64,000 bases of DNA from Streptomyces canus (GTDB taxonomy: Bacteria > Actinomycetota > Actinomycetes > Streptomycetales > Streptomycetaceae), in the NCBI RefSeq assembly GCF_041435015.1, contig NZ_CP107989.1, forward strand, positions 6,138,001 to 6,202,000. Reading direction: 5' to 3'. The notes beneath the pieces are model-generated. The model searched no databases, had not been told where the DNA came from, and saw nothing but the letters and a program-made list of their open reading frames with translations. Numbering within the stretch: the first letter of the stretch is position 1; the number at the start of each line of letters is the position of its first letter. The translations under genes and the position numbers were made by a program. Shown piece by piece: positions 18,202-25,792 of this stretch.

Positions 18202-18669
18202 ATGGTCACCGTAGCCCTGCCCGACACGTGGGTGTACGCCCTTCGCCTGCCACATGACCCCAGAGCCGCACGTGTCGCACGTACGACCGTGCGGGCCGCG
18301 CTGAAGGGGCACGGCATGGCCCATGTCCTCGACCCCGTGGAGCTGTTGACGTCCGAACTTGTCACCAACGCCTACCTGCACACCAAGGGACCCGCCTCGT
18401 TGAGGTTGACCGCCCTCGGCGAGGGGCGGCTGCGGGTCGGGGTTTGGGACAGCCACTCCTACATTCCGGCGCCCTTCGCCAAACCGCCCGGTGACCGAGT
18501 TCCGCCCGGCTCGGTGGGTGCTGTCGGTGGGCGCGGGTTGTTCCTCGTCCAGGAGTTCGCCGATGCGTGGGGTGGCTGGTCGCTCGGGGACGGGCTTCTC
18601 GACCGGGGTGCGGGGAAGCTGCTGTGGTTCGAGGTGGGCCGGGGCGACCGGTTCGGTGAGAAGCGTTGA
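18202..18669 (+). CDS. ATP-binding protein, RsbW-like anti-sigma/serine kinase fold
   Basis: 155 residues, GHKL ATPase of the HATPase_c_2 type. The N-box is ELLTSELVTNAYLHT (about 47-61), the G1 box is VGVWDSH, and GAVGGRGLFLVQEFADAWG is the G2/lid region. GGAGG lies 6 nt before the ATG. It belongs to the HTH/DUF397 trio. Such proteins in Streptomyces resemble anti-sigma kinases, but few partners are known. Confidence 0.9.
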   Translation: MVTVALPDTWVYALRLPHDPRAARVARTTVRAALKGHGMAHVLDPVELLTSELVTNAYLHTKGPASLRLTALGEGRLRVGVWDSHSYIPAPFAKPPGDRVPPGSVGAVGGRGLFLVQEFADAWGGWSLGDGLLDRGAGKLLWFEVGRGDRFGEKR

Positions 18670-18713
18670 GCAGTCCGGCCGCGGCTGTCGTACGAGCCCG
18701 GCATACTGCTGTT

Positions 18714-19064
18714 GTGGCCGAGTACGCAGACGGAAGCAGGAGTGCGCCTTCCCGCTGGGGTTACGGGACGGAGCGGCTGCCGGTGACGCTCGACGAGCTG
18801 GCCGGGCCCAAGACCGGATCCGTCGCGCTTCCCCTGGAGCTCGCGTGGTCCGGGCTGCGGGTCTTCGATCTCGGTGACGTGAAGCTGCTGCTGGGCCTGT
18901 ACCGGATCGTCCTGAACAACGGATCGACGGACGATTTCGTGCGCTACCTCGATCAAGGGCACCTTGTCCGCCACTGGTCGATCCTGCGCAAGATGCTGGG
19001 GCGTGGCGTGCGCGATACGTGGGAGGAAGCCTTTCCCGAGCTCCGCCGCTCCGGCTCGGTATGA
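18714..19064 (+). CDS. Putative antitoxin partner of AbiEii-like protein
   Basis: 116 residues, mostly alpha-helical (LAWSGLRVFDLGDVKLLLGL; FVRYLDQGHLVRHWSILRKM). No known domain is obvious; it is much shorter than classical AbiEi antitoxins and lacks a visible winged helix. The stop overlaps the toxin ATG by 4 nt. GTG at 18714 is preceded by a CATACT-like -10 hexamer about 6 nt away, which suggests a leaderless message; a TTG at 18666 overlapping the ATP-binding gene is the alternative. Antitoxin role is inferred only from coupling to the toxin. Confidence 0.6.
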   Translation: MAEYADGSRSAPSRWGYGTERLPVTLDELAGPKTGSVALPLELAWSGLRVFDLGDVKLLLGLYRIVLNNGSTDDFVRYLDQGHLVRHWSILRKMLGRGVRDTWEEAFPELRRSGSV

Positions 19065-19750
19065 AGCTGCCCCCGCTGCATCGCCGACTGCTGGCGGACG
19101 CCTTGGATGCCGGTGCGGATTACGAGCTCGCCCTCGCCGGCGGCTATGCCGTACAGGCTCATGGCCTGGTCGCTCGTCCCAGTCAGGATCTGGACTTCGC
19201 TACTCGGCACCTTGCGTCGATGACCGACATCGTCCCGCGCCTTGCGGATGGCCTGCGGGGGAAGGGCTGGGCGGTCGCGGTTGTCGATGTCAGGCCGCTC
19301 AAGGCACGGCTCCTCGTCACGGATCCGGAGAGCCGGGAGGCTTGTGAAGTAGACCTTCTCAAAGAGGCCTTGGCTCGTCAGCCGGTACTCATGGACGTCG
19401 GCCCCGTGGTCGATCTCGAGGACCTGGTGGTCATGAAGGTACGCGCCCTCGGCGATCGCGGTCTTCCGCGTGACGTGATCGACGTCCACGCGGCCTGCCG
19501 GTACTACTCCGTGATCGAGCTGGAGGCGCTGGGCGCGCGGGACGAGGGCGACTTCGACCTCGTCGAGCTGCGCGACCGGCTGGAGAGCGTCGTATGGGTG
19601 AGTGACGAGGAGTTCGCGGCCTATGGGCTCAGCCTCGATGACATCGCTGAGCTGCGACGATGGGCCCTGGAGTGGGAGTCCGACCTCGGGCTGCGGATCC
19701 TCGAGGACTACGACGATCCGGAGGACGACCCCGAGGACGCCGACGGCTGA
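19061..19750 (+). CDS. AbiEii/AbiGii-type nucleotidyltransferase toxin
   Basis: 229 residues. The nucleotidyltransferase signature is present: ALAGGYAVQAHGL, then RPSQDLDFAT with two metal Asp residues, then CEVDLL, and a downstream LEDLVVMKVRALGDRGLPRDVIDVH segment in the usual position of the K...AL..R...KD..D motif. The C-terminus is very acidic. The ATG overlaps the upstream stop. AbiE systems are type IV toxin-antitoxin and abortive-infection modules in which the toxin transfers nucleotides to tRNA. Whether this one acts in phage defence is unknown. Confidence 0.85.
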   Translation: MKLPPLHRRLLADALDAGADYELALAGGYAVQAHGLVARPSQDLDFATRHLASMTDIVPRLADGLRGKGWAVAVVDVRPLKARLLVTDPESREACEVDLLKEALARQPVLMDVGPVVDLEDLVVMKVRALGDRGLPRDVIDVHAACRYYSVIELEALGARDEGDFDLVELRDRLESVVWVSDEEFAAYGLSLDDIAELRRWALEWESDLGLRILEDYDDPEDDPEDADG

Positions 19751-19865
19751 AGCGGTGGCCGGTCCTCACACCACGGCCTTCCGACGCGCGGAGCTCTTCG
19801 TAACACAAAGCCCCCACGACCTCTCATCCCGCCCCCCGCCGGGGTGAGAGCAAAGTTCCCTTCCG

Positions 19866-19891
19866 GTCACCCGGTGCCACAGGCAGGAAAC
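19866..19891 (+). promoter_or_regulatory. Candidate GlnR box upstream of narK
   Basis: GTCAC-n5-GCCAC-n6-GAAAC resembles the GlnR consensus gTnAC-n6-GaAAC, with one mismatch in the middle element. It lies 83-108 bp before the nitrate transporter start; nitrate genes are known GlnR targets in Streptomyces. The site itself is inference. Confidence 0.5.
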
Positions 19892-19973
19892 GCGTCCTCC
19901 CTACCTTCGGGACTTATCACCGCTCAGCACCCCCGAAAAGCACCACCGAGCCCCGTCGCACCGTGGAGGCGTC

Positions 19974-21356
19974 ATGACAGCCCCTAGTACAGCCCCCGCA
20001 CCCCCGAGCAGGGGCAGCCGCTGGATCCAGCAGTGGGATCCCGAGGACGAGACCTTCTGGAAGGAGACCGGCGAGAAGGTCGCCAAGCGGAACCTGCTCT
20101 TCTCCGTTCTCTCCGAGCACATCGGGTTCTCGATCTGGACCCTGTGGTCGGTGCTCGTGCTCTTCATGGGCCCGGAGTACGGCCTCACCCCGGCCGACAA
20201 GTTCATGCTGACCTCCATGGTCACCCTGGTCGGAGCCGTCGTCCGGGTGCCCTACACCTTCGCCGTGGCGATCTTCGGCGGGCGGAACTGGACGATCATC
20301 TCGGCCAGCCTGCTCCTCATCCCGAGCATCGCCGCGTTCGCCGTGATGAAGCCGGGGACCTCGTTCAACACCTTCCTGGTGGTCGGTCTGCTGGCCGGTA
20401 TCGGCGGCGGCAACTTCGCCTCCTCCATGACTAACATCAACGCCTTCTTCCCGCTGAAGAAGAAGGGTTGGGCGCTCGGTCTGAACGCCGGCGGCGGAAA
20501 CATCGGTGTGGCCGCGATCCAGCTGGTGGCCCTGGCCGTCATCGGCGCCAACGCAGGCCCGCGCGTGCTGCTCGGGATCTACATCCCGCTCATCGCTGTA
20601 GCCGCAGTCCTCGCCGCCCTCTTCATGGACAACATCGCGTCCGTGAAGAACGACACCGGTGCTGCCAAGGACGCCGCGCGGGACGGCCACACCTGGATCA
20701 TGTCCTTCCTCTACATCGGCACGTTCGGCTCGTTCATCGGCTACAGCTTCGCCTTCGGGCAGGTGCTGACGAACCAGTTCGGCCGTACGCCGCTGCAGGC
20801 CACGTACCTCACCTTCATCGGACCGCTGCTCGGCTCCCTGATCCGGCCCGTGGGCGGCTGGCTCGCCGACAAGTACGGCGGCGCGAAGATCACCCTCTGG
20901 AACTACGTCGCCATGGGTGCCGCCACCGCCGTCCTGGTCGTCGCCAGCATGCAGAAGTCGCTGCCCCTGTTCGTCGTCGCCTTCGTCGTGCTGTTCTCGC
21001 TCACCGGCATCGGCAACGGATCGACGTTCAAGATGATCCCCGGCATCTTCCAGACGAAGGCCGTCGCCAAGGGGCTCGAAGGGGAGGAGGCCGTACTGTA
21101 CGGCCGTCGCCTCTCCGGCGCCTCCATGGGGCTCATCGGCGCGGCGGGAGCACTCGGCGGCGTCGGCATCAACCTCGCCTTCCGTCAGTCCTTCCTCTCC
21201 TACGGCTCCGGTACCGGAGCGTTCGTCGCCTTCCTGGTCTACTACGCCGTCTGCTTCGCGGTCACCTGGGCCGTATACCTTCGCCGCACGGCCGCCCAGG
21301 GCCAGGCTGCGACCGCCTCTGAGGCGAAGCCGCAGCTCAGCTACGCCGAGGTGTGA
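19974..21356 (+). CDS. narK: Nitrate/nitrite transporter NarK
   Basis: 460 residues, 12 membrane helices, MFS nitrate/nitrite porter family. Both nitrate signatures are visible: AGIGGGNFASSMTNINAFFP and GLNAGGGNIGVAAIQL. The Arg residues in VGAVVRVPYTF and in GSLIRPVGGWLADKYGG match the substrate-binding positions of the family. Located next to nnaR as in S. coelicolor (SCO2959/SCO2958, from memory). A strong hairpin follows, so it is transcribed alone. Confidence 0.93.
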   Translation: MTAPSTAPAPPSRGSRWIQQWDPEDETFWKETGEKVAKRNLLFSVLSEHIGFSIWTLWSVLVLFMGPEYGLTPADKFMLTSMVTLVGAVVRVPYTFAVAIFGGRNWTIISASLLLIPSIAAFAVMKPGTSFNTFLVVGLLAGIGGGNFASSMTNINAFFPLKKKGWALGLNAGGGNIGVAAIQLVALAVIGANAGPRVLLGIYIPLIAVAAVLAALFMDNIASVKNDTGAAKDAARDGHTWIMSFLYIGTFGSFIGYSFAFGQVLTNQFGRTPLQATYLTFIGPLLGSLIRPVGGWLADKYGGAKITLWNYVAMGAATAVLVVASMQKSLPLFVVAFVVLFSLTGIGNGSTFKMIPGIFQTKAVAKGLEGEEAVLYGRRLSGASMGLIGAAGALGGVGINLAFRQSFLSYGSGTGAFVAFLVYYAVCFAVTWAVYLRRTAAQGQAATASEAKPQLSYAEV

Positions 21357-21381
21357 CGTAACACTGGCGACATAAAGCGGA

Positions 21382-21415
21382 ACCGAGCCTGTCACGAGCC
21401 GTTGACAGGCTCGGT
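21382..21415 (+). terminator. Terminator after narK
   Basis: ACCGAGCCTGTCA and TGACAGGCTCGGT form a perfect 13-bp stem with an 8-nt loop, 25 nt after the narK stop. Confidence 0.88.
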
Positions 21416-21454
21416 CGGCATGTAGGTCAGACGACAGACTGCGGGACGACAGCG

Positions 21455-22609
21455 ATGTACGACGAACAGCAGGCAGCAGAGCAACACGGCCCCCTCGCGG
21501 GGTTCACCGTGGGAGTCACGGCCGCGCGCCGAGCAGACGAACTCGGTGCGCTGCTCCAGCGCCGTGGGGCCGCCGTACTGCACGCGCCGGCCCTGCGGAT
21601 CGTGCCTCTCTCCGACGACAGTGAACTGCTGGCGGCGACGAAGGATCTGATCGACCAGGCGCCCGATGTCGTGATCGCCACGACCGCCATCGGTTTCCGG
21701 GGGTGGGTCGAGGCCGCCGACGGATGGGGGCTCGGTGAGGCGCTCCTCGACCGGCTGCGCGAGGTGGAACTGCTCGCGCGCGGGCCGAAGGTCAAGGGGT
21801 CCATCCGGGCCGCCGGGCTGACGGAGGACTGGTCGCCGTCGTCCGAGTCCATGGCCGAGGTACTGGACCGGCTGCTGGAGGAGGGTGTCGAGGGACGCCG
21901 GGTCGCCATTCAGCTGCACGGGGAGCCGTTGCCCGGGTTCGTGGAGGCTTTGCGGGCCGCGGGCGCGGAGGTCGTGGGGGTGCCGGTGTACCGGTGGATG
22001 CCTCCGGAGGACATCGGGCCGATGGACCGGCTGCTGGACGCGGCCGTCTCGCGGGGGCTGGACGCGGTGACCTTCACGAGCGCGCCCGCCGCGGCTTCCC
22101 TTCTCTCCCGGGCCGAGGACCGGAGTCTGCTTCCGGAGCTGCTCGCCGCTCTCCACCACGATGTGCTGCCGGCGTGTGTCGGGCCGGTGACCGCGTTGCC
22201 GTTGCAGGCGCGGGGGGTGGACACGGTGTCGCCCGAGCGCTTCCGGCTCGGGCCGCTCGTGCAGTTGCTGTGCCAGGAGCTTCCCGGGCGGGCCCGGTCG
22301 TTGCCCATCGCCGGCCACCGGGTGGAGATCCGGGGGCACGCGGTGCTGGTCGACGGGGTGCTGCGGCCGGTGCCGCCGGCGGGGATGTCCCTGCTGCGGG
22401 CGCTGTCCCGGCGGCCCGGCTGGGTGGTCTCGCGCGCGGAGCTGCTGCGGGCGCTGCCGGGTGCCGGGCGGGACGAGCACGCGGTGGAGACGGCGATGGC
22501 CCGTCTCCGTACGGCCCTGGGGGCGCCGAAGCTGATCCAGACGGTGGTGAAGCGGGGATACCGGCTGGCACTGGACCCGGCCGCCGACACCAAGTACGCG
22601 GACGTCTAG
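21455..22609 (+). CDS. nnaR: NnaR-type regulator: HemD-like domain fused to winged-helix DNA-binding domain
   Basis: 384 residues. Residues ~12-265 form a uroporphyrinogen-III synthase-like fold (FTVGVTAARRADELGALL; VTFTSAPAAASLL), and ~280-370 an OmpR/PhoB winged helix (RALSRRPGWVVSRAELLRAL; HAVETAMARLRTALG; VKRGYRL). In S. coelicolor NnaR (SCO2958) works with GlnR to activate nitrate/nitrite assimilation genes. Position directly after narK supports the assignment. The HemD part probably binds a ligand rather than making uroporphyrinogen. Confidence 0.9.
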   Translation: MYDEQQAAEQHGPLAGFTVGVTAARRADELGALLQRRGAAVLHAPALRIVPLSDDSELLAATKDLIDQAPDVVIATTAIGFRGWVEAADGWGLGEALLDRLREVELLARGPKVKGSIRAAGLTEDWSPSSESMAEVLDRLLEEGVEGRRVAIQLHGEPLPGFVEALRAAGAEVVGVPVYRWMPPEDIGPMDRLLDAAVSRGLDAVTFTSAPAAASLLSRAEDRSLLPELLAALHHDVLPACVGPVTALPLQARGVDTVSPERFRLGPLVQLLCQELPGRARSLPIAGHRVEIRGHAVLVDGVLRPVPPAGMSLLRALSRRPGWVVSRAELLRALPGAGRDEHAVETAMARLRTALGAPKLIQTVVKRGYRLALDPAADTKYADV

Positions 22610-23277
22610 CCGGCGCCTCGGCCGGCACCGTTCGCCCGGTCACGGCGTCCGGCACGGCCTCTCGTCGCACCGGCCGAAAGCCCCGGTTCATCCGGTACGA
22701 GGACTTCCCGCCGGCACTCCCGGGCTTCGGCCGGGGCCCCCGGAGCACGCGCCGGACGCCGCTCCTCAGCGGGCAGACGTTGCCTGCCGAGGCACTGGTC
22801 GACCCTCGCGGCACGGCTGCCCGTGGCCTTCACCAGAAGGCCCAGCGCCACCGTCAGCAGCACCGCCCGCACCACGTTCCAGGCCACCCAGGGATCTTCG
22901 AACTCCTCGCGCAGCGCGCCGGGGTCGCCGCCCCGCGCGAGGTCGTCGTTGAGGGGGACGTTGAAGACGACGGTGACCAGGAACGCCAGGGCGGAGGCCG
23001 CCAGGGCCGCCCACACCCACCACCGGTGGCGGCTGCCCCGGGCCTGCCAGGCCGCCGCCGCCGTGAGGGCCGGTGCGCCCAGGAAGCTCAGGAAGAACAC
23101 CGGGTTCTGGATGACCTCGTTGATGTCGCGCATCACGCTGACGTAGACCCGGTCGTCGCTGCGCGCCAGGCCCGGCATGACGGCGCACGCGAAGACGTAG
23201 AAGGCCCCGGCGATCAGGCCCGTGGCGACCGTGGCCGCGCCCAGGACGAATCGGCCGCTCCTGCTGCTCTGTGTCAT
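22606..23277 (-). CDS. DUF1772 (anthrone oxygenase-like) membrane protein with long tail
   Basis: 223 residues. Four membrane segments in the first ~150 residues (LGAATVATGLIAGAFYVFA; NPVFFLSFLGAPALTAAAA; WWVWAALAASALAFLVTVVF; AWNVVRAVLLTVALGLLV) with FNVPLNDDLA between the third and fourth, typical of DUF1772. The family normally ends near residue 155; here an Arg/Ala/Glu-rich tail of about 70 residues follows and its stop overlaps the convergent nnaR stop. The tail may result from loss of the original stop. Confidence 0.8.
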   Translation of the reverse strand: MTQSSRSGRFVLGAATVATGLIAGAFYVFACAVMPGLARSDDRVYVSVMRDINEVIQNPVFFLSFLGAPALTAAAAWQARGSRHRWWVWAALAASALAFLVTVVFNVPLNDDLARGGDPGALREEFEDPWVAWNVVRAVLLTVALGLLVKATGSRAARVDQCLGRQRLPAEERRPARAPGAPAEARECRREVLVPDEPGLSAGATRGRAGRRDRANGAGRGAG

Positions 23278-23476
23278 GTCTCCAGTCAAGGACCCCGCCC
23301 GGCGCGCCGACATGGCCGAGACGCGCCGCCGCATACGTGCGCGTCCAGGCACCGCTCCCGGTACGAGGGGTTACGGCGGCGAGAGCGGGAGGGCACTGTA
23401 AGAGGGAGCCCCGGAACAGCCGCGAAGCACCTCACCGACCCCTTACGACCGGGGCACCCTAGGCGGTGACAGGCAC

Positions 23477-24061
23477 ATGGCACTGGGTATGGCCACGGTC
23501 GCGTACGAGCTGCGGTTCGACGCCGGACGGATCAGCCTCGACCTCCTCGCGACCACCCACCCCGAGGAACGCCTCGACTCGACGGAGGTGCTGTGCGCCT
23601 GGATCGTCGGTTCGGGGCTGGTGCCGGACGGGACCGACCTGACGCACGCGGACCCCTCCTGGCTCGTCGGCTTCCGGGAACTGCGCGGCCGGATCGGGCA
23701 GTTGGTGCGAGGTGCGCCCGGACCCGGCTACGACCTCGCGCTCGCCCACGTCAACGACGTCGCCCGTGCCGCACCTCCGGCCCCGCGCGCGGTGCGGGAC
23801 GAGGACGGCGCGCTGGTGCGTGAGTTGGACGGTCCGCCCGGCTGTGCGGCACTGCTCGGGGCCATCGCCAGGGACGCCGTAGGGCTGCTGACGGACCCGG
23901 TCGCACGGGCGGCGATCAGAGAGTGCGAAGGGGACAACTGCCCCATCGTCTATCTGGATACATCACGGGGACGAAGGAGGCGCTGGTGCTCCAGTGAGGT
24001 CTGTGGGAACCGCGAAAGAGTGGCCCGGCATCGGAGGCGGGCCGCTCTCTCGCGCAGCTGA
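23477..24061 (+). CDS. CGNR zinc-finger / ABATE-domain regulator
   Basis: 194 residues. N-terminal ABATE domain (LDLLATTHP...LDSTEVLCAWI) and C-terminal CGNR zinc finger: CEGDNCPIVYLDTSRGRRRR then WCSSEVCGNRERVARHRRR, giving four cysteines for zinc and a basic DNA-binding end. These are putative stress-related transcription factors. ATG at 23477; a second Met lies four codons on. Confidence 0.88.
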   Translation: MALGMATVAYELRFDAGRISLDLLATTHPEERLDSTEVLCAWIVGSGLVPDGTDLTHADPSWLVGFRELRGRIGQLVRGAPGPGYDLALAHVNDVARAAPPAPRAVRDEDGALVRELDGPPGCAALLGAIARDAVGLLTDPVARAAIRECEGDNCPIVYLDTSRGRRRRWCSSEVCGNRERVARHRRRAALSRS

Positions 24062-24326
24062 CTGTTCGTTATGTCCCTTCTGTGGAGGGTCAGTCGACGT
24101 GATTTCGATTACATTTCGTTTACTCACTCAACCTCACGGGCCGTAGTCGTGATCTTGCCTGTGTGGTGGAAATGTAAAGATCGCGCGGCGGGAATGTGCG
24201 CGCATGTCCTGTCTCGTCACGTCACTCAGAAGAAAACTGTCGTCGCACTTTGAACACCCAACCCCTCCCGTCCGTACCCGTAGTCGAGCGACCGACTGGG
24301 GGAACCCCCGGACATCGGAGGTGGGC

Positions 24327-24902
24327 GTGCGCAAGGATTCCGTCGTGGCCAATGAACGTGGATCGAGGGCCCGACATCGCATGTCCCAGCCCTCGGAACC
24401 TGATGAGGAGCTGATGCGTGCCCTGTACAGGGAGCACGCCGGGCCTCTCCTTGCGTATGTCCTTCGGTTGGTTGCGGGAGACCGCCAGAGAGCCGAGGAC
24501 GTGGTGCAGGAGACGCTCATCCGTGCCTGGAAGAACGCCGGACAGCTCAATCGAGCGACCGGATCGGTACGCCCCTGGCTGGTGACGGTCGCCCGGCGCA
24601 TCGTCATCGACGGCCACCGCAGTCGGCAGGCCCGGCCGCAGGAGGTCGATCCGTCGCCGCTGGAGGTCATCCCCGCGGAGGACGAGATCGACAAGGCGCT
24701 GTGGTTGATGACGCTGTCGGATGCGTTGGACGACCTGACCCCCGCCCACCGGGAGGTACTCGTCGAGACGTATTTCAAGGGGCGTACCGTCAACGAGGCG
24801 GCCGAGACCCTGGGCATTCCCAGCGGAACCGTCCGCTCTCGGGTGTTCTACGCCCTGCGGTCGATGAAGCTCGCACTGGAGGAGCGGGGGGTGACGGCGT
24901 GA
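24327..24902 (+). CDS. sigU: ECF RNA polymerase sigma factor SigU
   Basis: 191 residues. Sigma-70 region 2 at about 32-95 (ALYREHAGPLLAYVLRLVAG; AEDVVQETLIRAWKN) and region 4 at about 130-185 (LDDLTPAHREVLVETYFKGR; GIPSGTVRSRVFYALRSMK). The GTG start is chosen because GGAGG lies 5 nt upstream; longer in-frame starts exist. TGATG overlap links it to the anti-sigma gene. In S. coelicolor SigU (SCO2954) blocks differentiation when freed from RsuA. Confidence 0.9.
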   Translation: MRKDSVVANERGSRARHRMSQPSEPDEELMRALYREHAGPLLAYVLRLVAGDRQRAEDVVQETLIRAWKNAGQLNRATGSVRPWLVTVARRIVIDGHRSRQARPQEVDPSPLEVIPAEDEIDKALWLMTLSDALDDLTPAHREVLVETYFKGRTVNEAAETLGIPSGTVRSRVFYALRSMKLALEERGVTA

Positions 24903-25729
24903 TGAGTGTGTACGGGGGTAACCAGGGATTCGGCACAGGTGGTTCGGGTATGTCAGGTTCCATGATGGGATCTCCGGTGCCGAACGAGCACGAGACCGTC
25001 GGCGCCTACGCCCTCGGGATCCTCGACGACGCCGAGGCAACCGCTTTCGAGGCCCACCTCGCCACCTGCGAATGGTGCGCCCAGCAGCTCGACGAGCTCG
25101 CCGGCATGGAGCCGATGCTCGCCGCCCTCGCGGACCTGCCGGGCTCCGGCACCCCCGCGATCGGTGAGTCGCTCTCCGCCAAGCCCAGCCCGCGGATCGT
25201 GAACAAACTGGTGGACGAGGTCGCGGAACGCCGTGCGCAGAAGCGGCGCCGCAGCTTCTACATGGTCGCGGCCGCGGCCGCGCTGATCATCGGCGGTCCG
25301 TTCGCCGCGATGGCGGCGGGCGGCGGCGACTCGGGCGGCGGGGCCAAGCAGAACCAGGTCCTCGCGGCCACCCCGAAGGAACTCTTCGATTCCATGAGCG
25401 ACAAGGTGTCCGCGACCGACTCCTCCACCGGGGTCAGCGCCACCGTCGCCATGCAGGAGAAGAACTGGGGCACCTCGCTCGGTCTGGAGCTCAAGGGTGT
25501 CAAGGGAGAGATCAAGTGCTCCCTGATCGCCGTCACCGACAACGGTGAGCGCTGGACGGCCTCCACCTGGTCCGTCGGCAAGTGGGGCTACGGCATCCCG
25601 AACGGCAAGACCCCGGAGTCCAAGAAGCCTCTCTACATCGGCGGCGCGGTCGCACCGGCTCAGAACGCGATCGACCACTTCGAGGTCGTCACCTCCGACG
25701 GCAAGAAGCTCGTCCAGGTCGACGCGTAA
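24902..25729 (+). CDS. rsuA: Membrane anti-sigma factor RsuA
   Basis: 275 residues. The zinc anti-sigma motif is complete: His of NEHETVGAYALG, then HLATCEWC (H-x3-C-x2-C). A single membrane helix (FYMVAAAAALIIGGPFAAMA, about 117-137) separates the cytoplasmic anti-sigma domain from an extracytoplasmic domain of about 135 residues (KELFDSMSDKVSATDSSTGV...), the likely sensor. Overlaps the sigU stop by TGATG. Confidence 0.9.
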   Translation: MSVYGGNQGFGTGGSGMSGSMMGSPVPNEHETVGAYALGILDDAEATAFEAHLATCEWCAQQLDELAGMEPMLAALADLPGSGTPAIGESLSAKPSPRIVNKLVDEVAERRAQKRRRSFYMVAAAAALIIGGPFAAMAAGGGDSGGGAKQNQVLAATPKELFDSMSDKVSATDSSTGVSATVAMQEKNWGTSLGLELKGVKGEIKCSLIAVTDNGERWTASTWSVGKWGYGIPNGKTPESKKPLYIGGAVAPAQNAIDHFEVVTSDGKKLVQVDA

Positions 25730-25792
25730 CTTCCCGCCGGGGCCCCCTTCGCGTACGGTTGACGGCTGCCCAGCACGTCAGAAGGGGGCCCG

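Noticed and set aside
19917..21395. 492-codon frame antisense to narK
   Set aside because: Low-complexity Asp/Glu/Gly/Arg composition produced by the opposite strand of narK, with no start signal.
24071..24253. Small ORF upstream of sigU
   Set aside because: No ribosome-binding site, atypical codon use for the genome; the region is more likely the sigU promoter.
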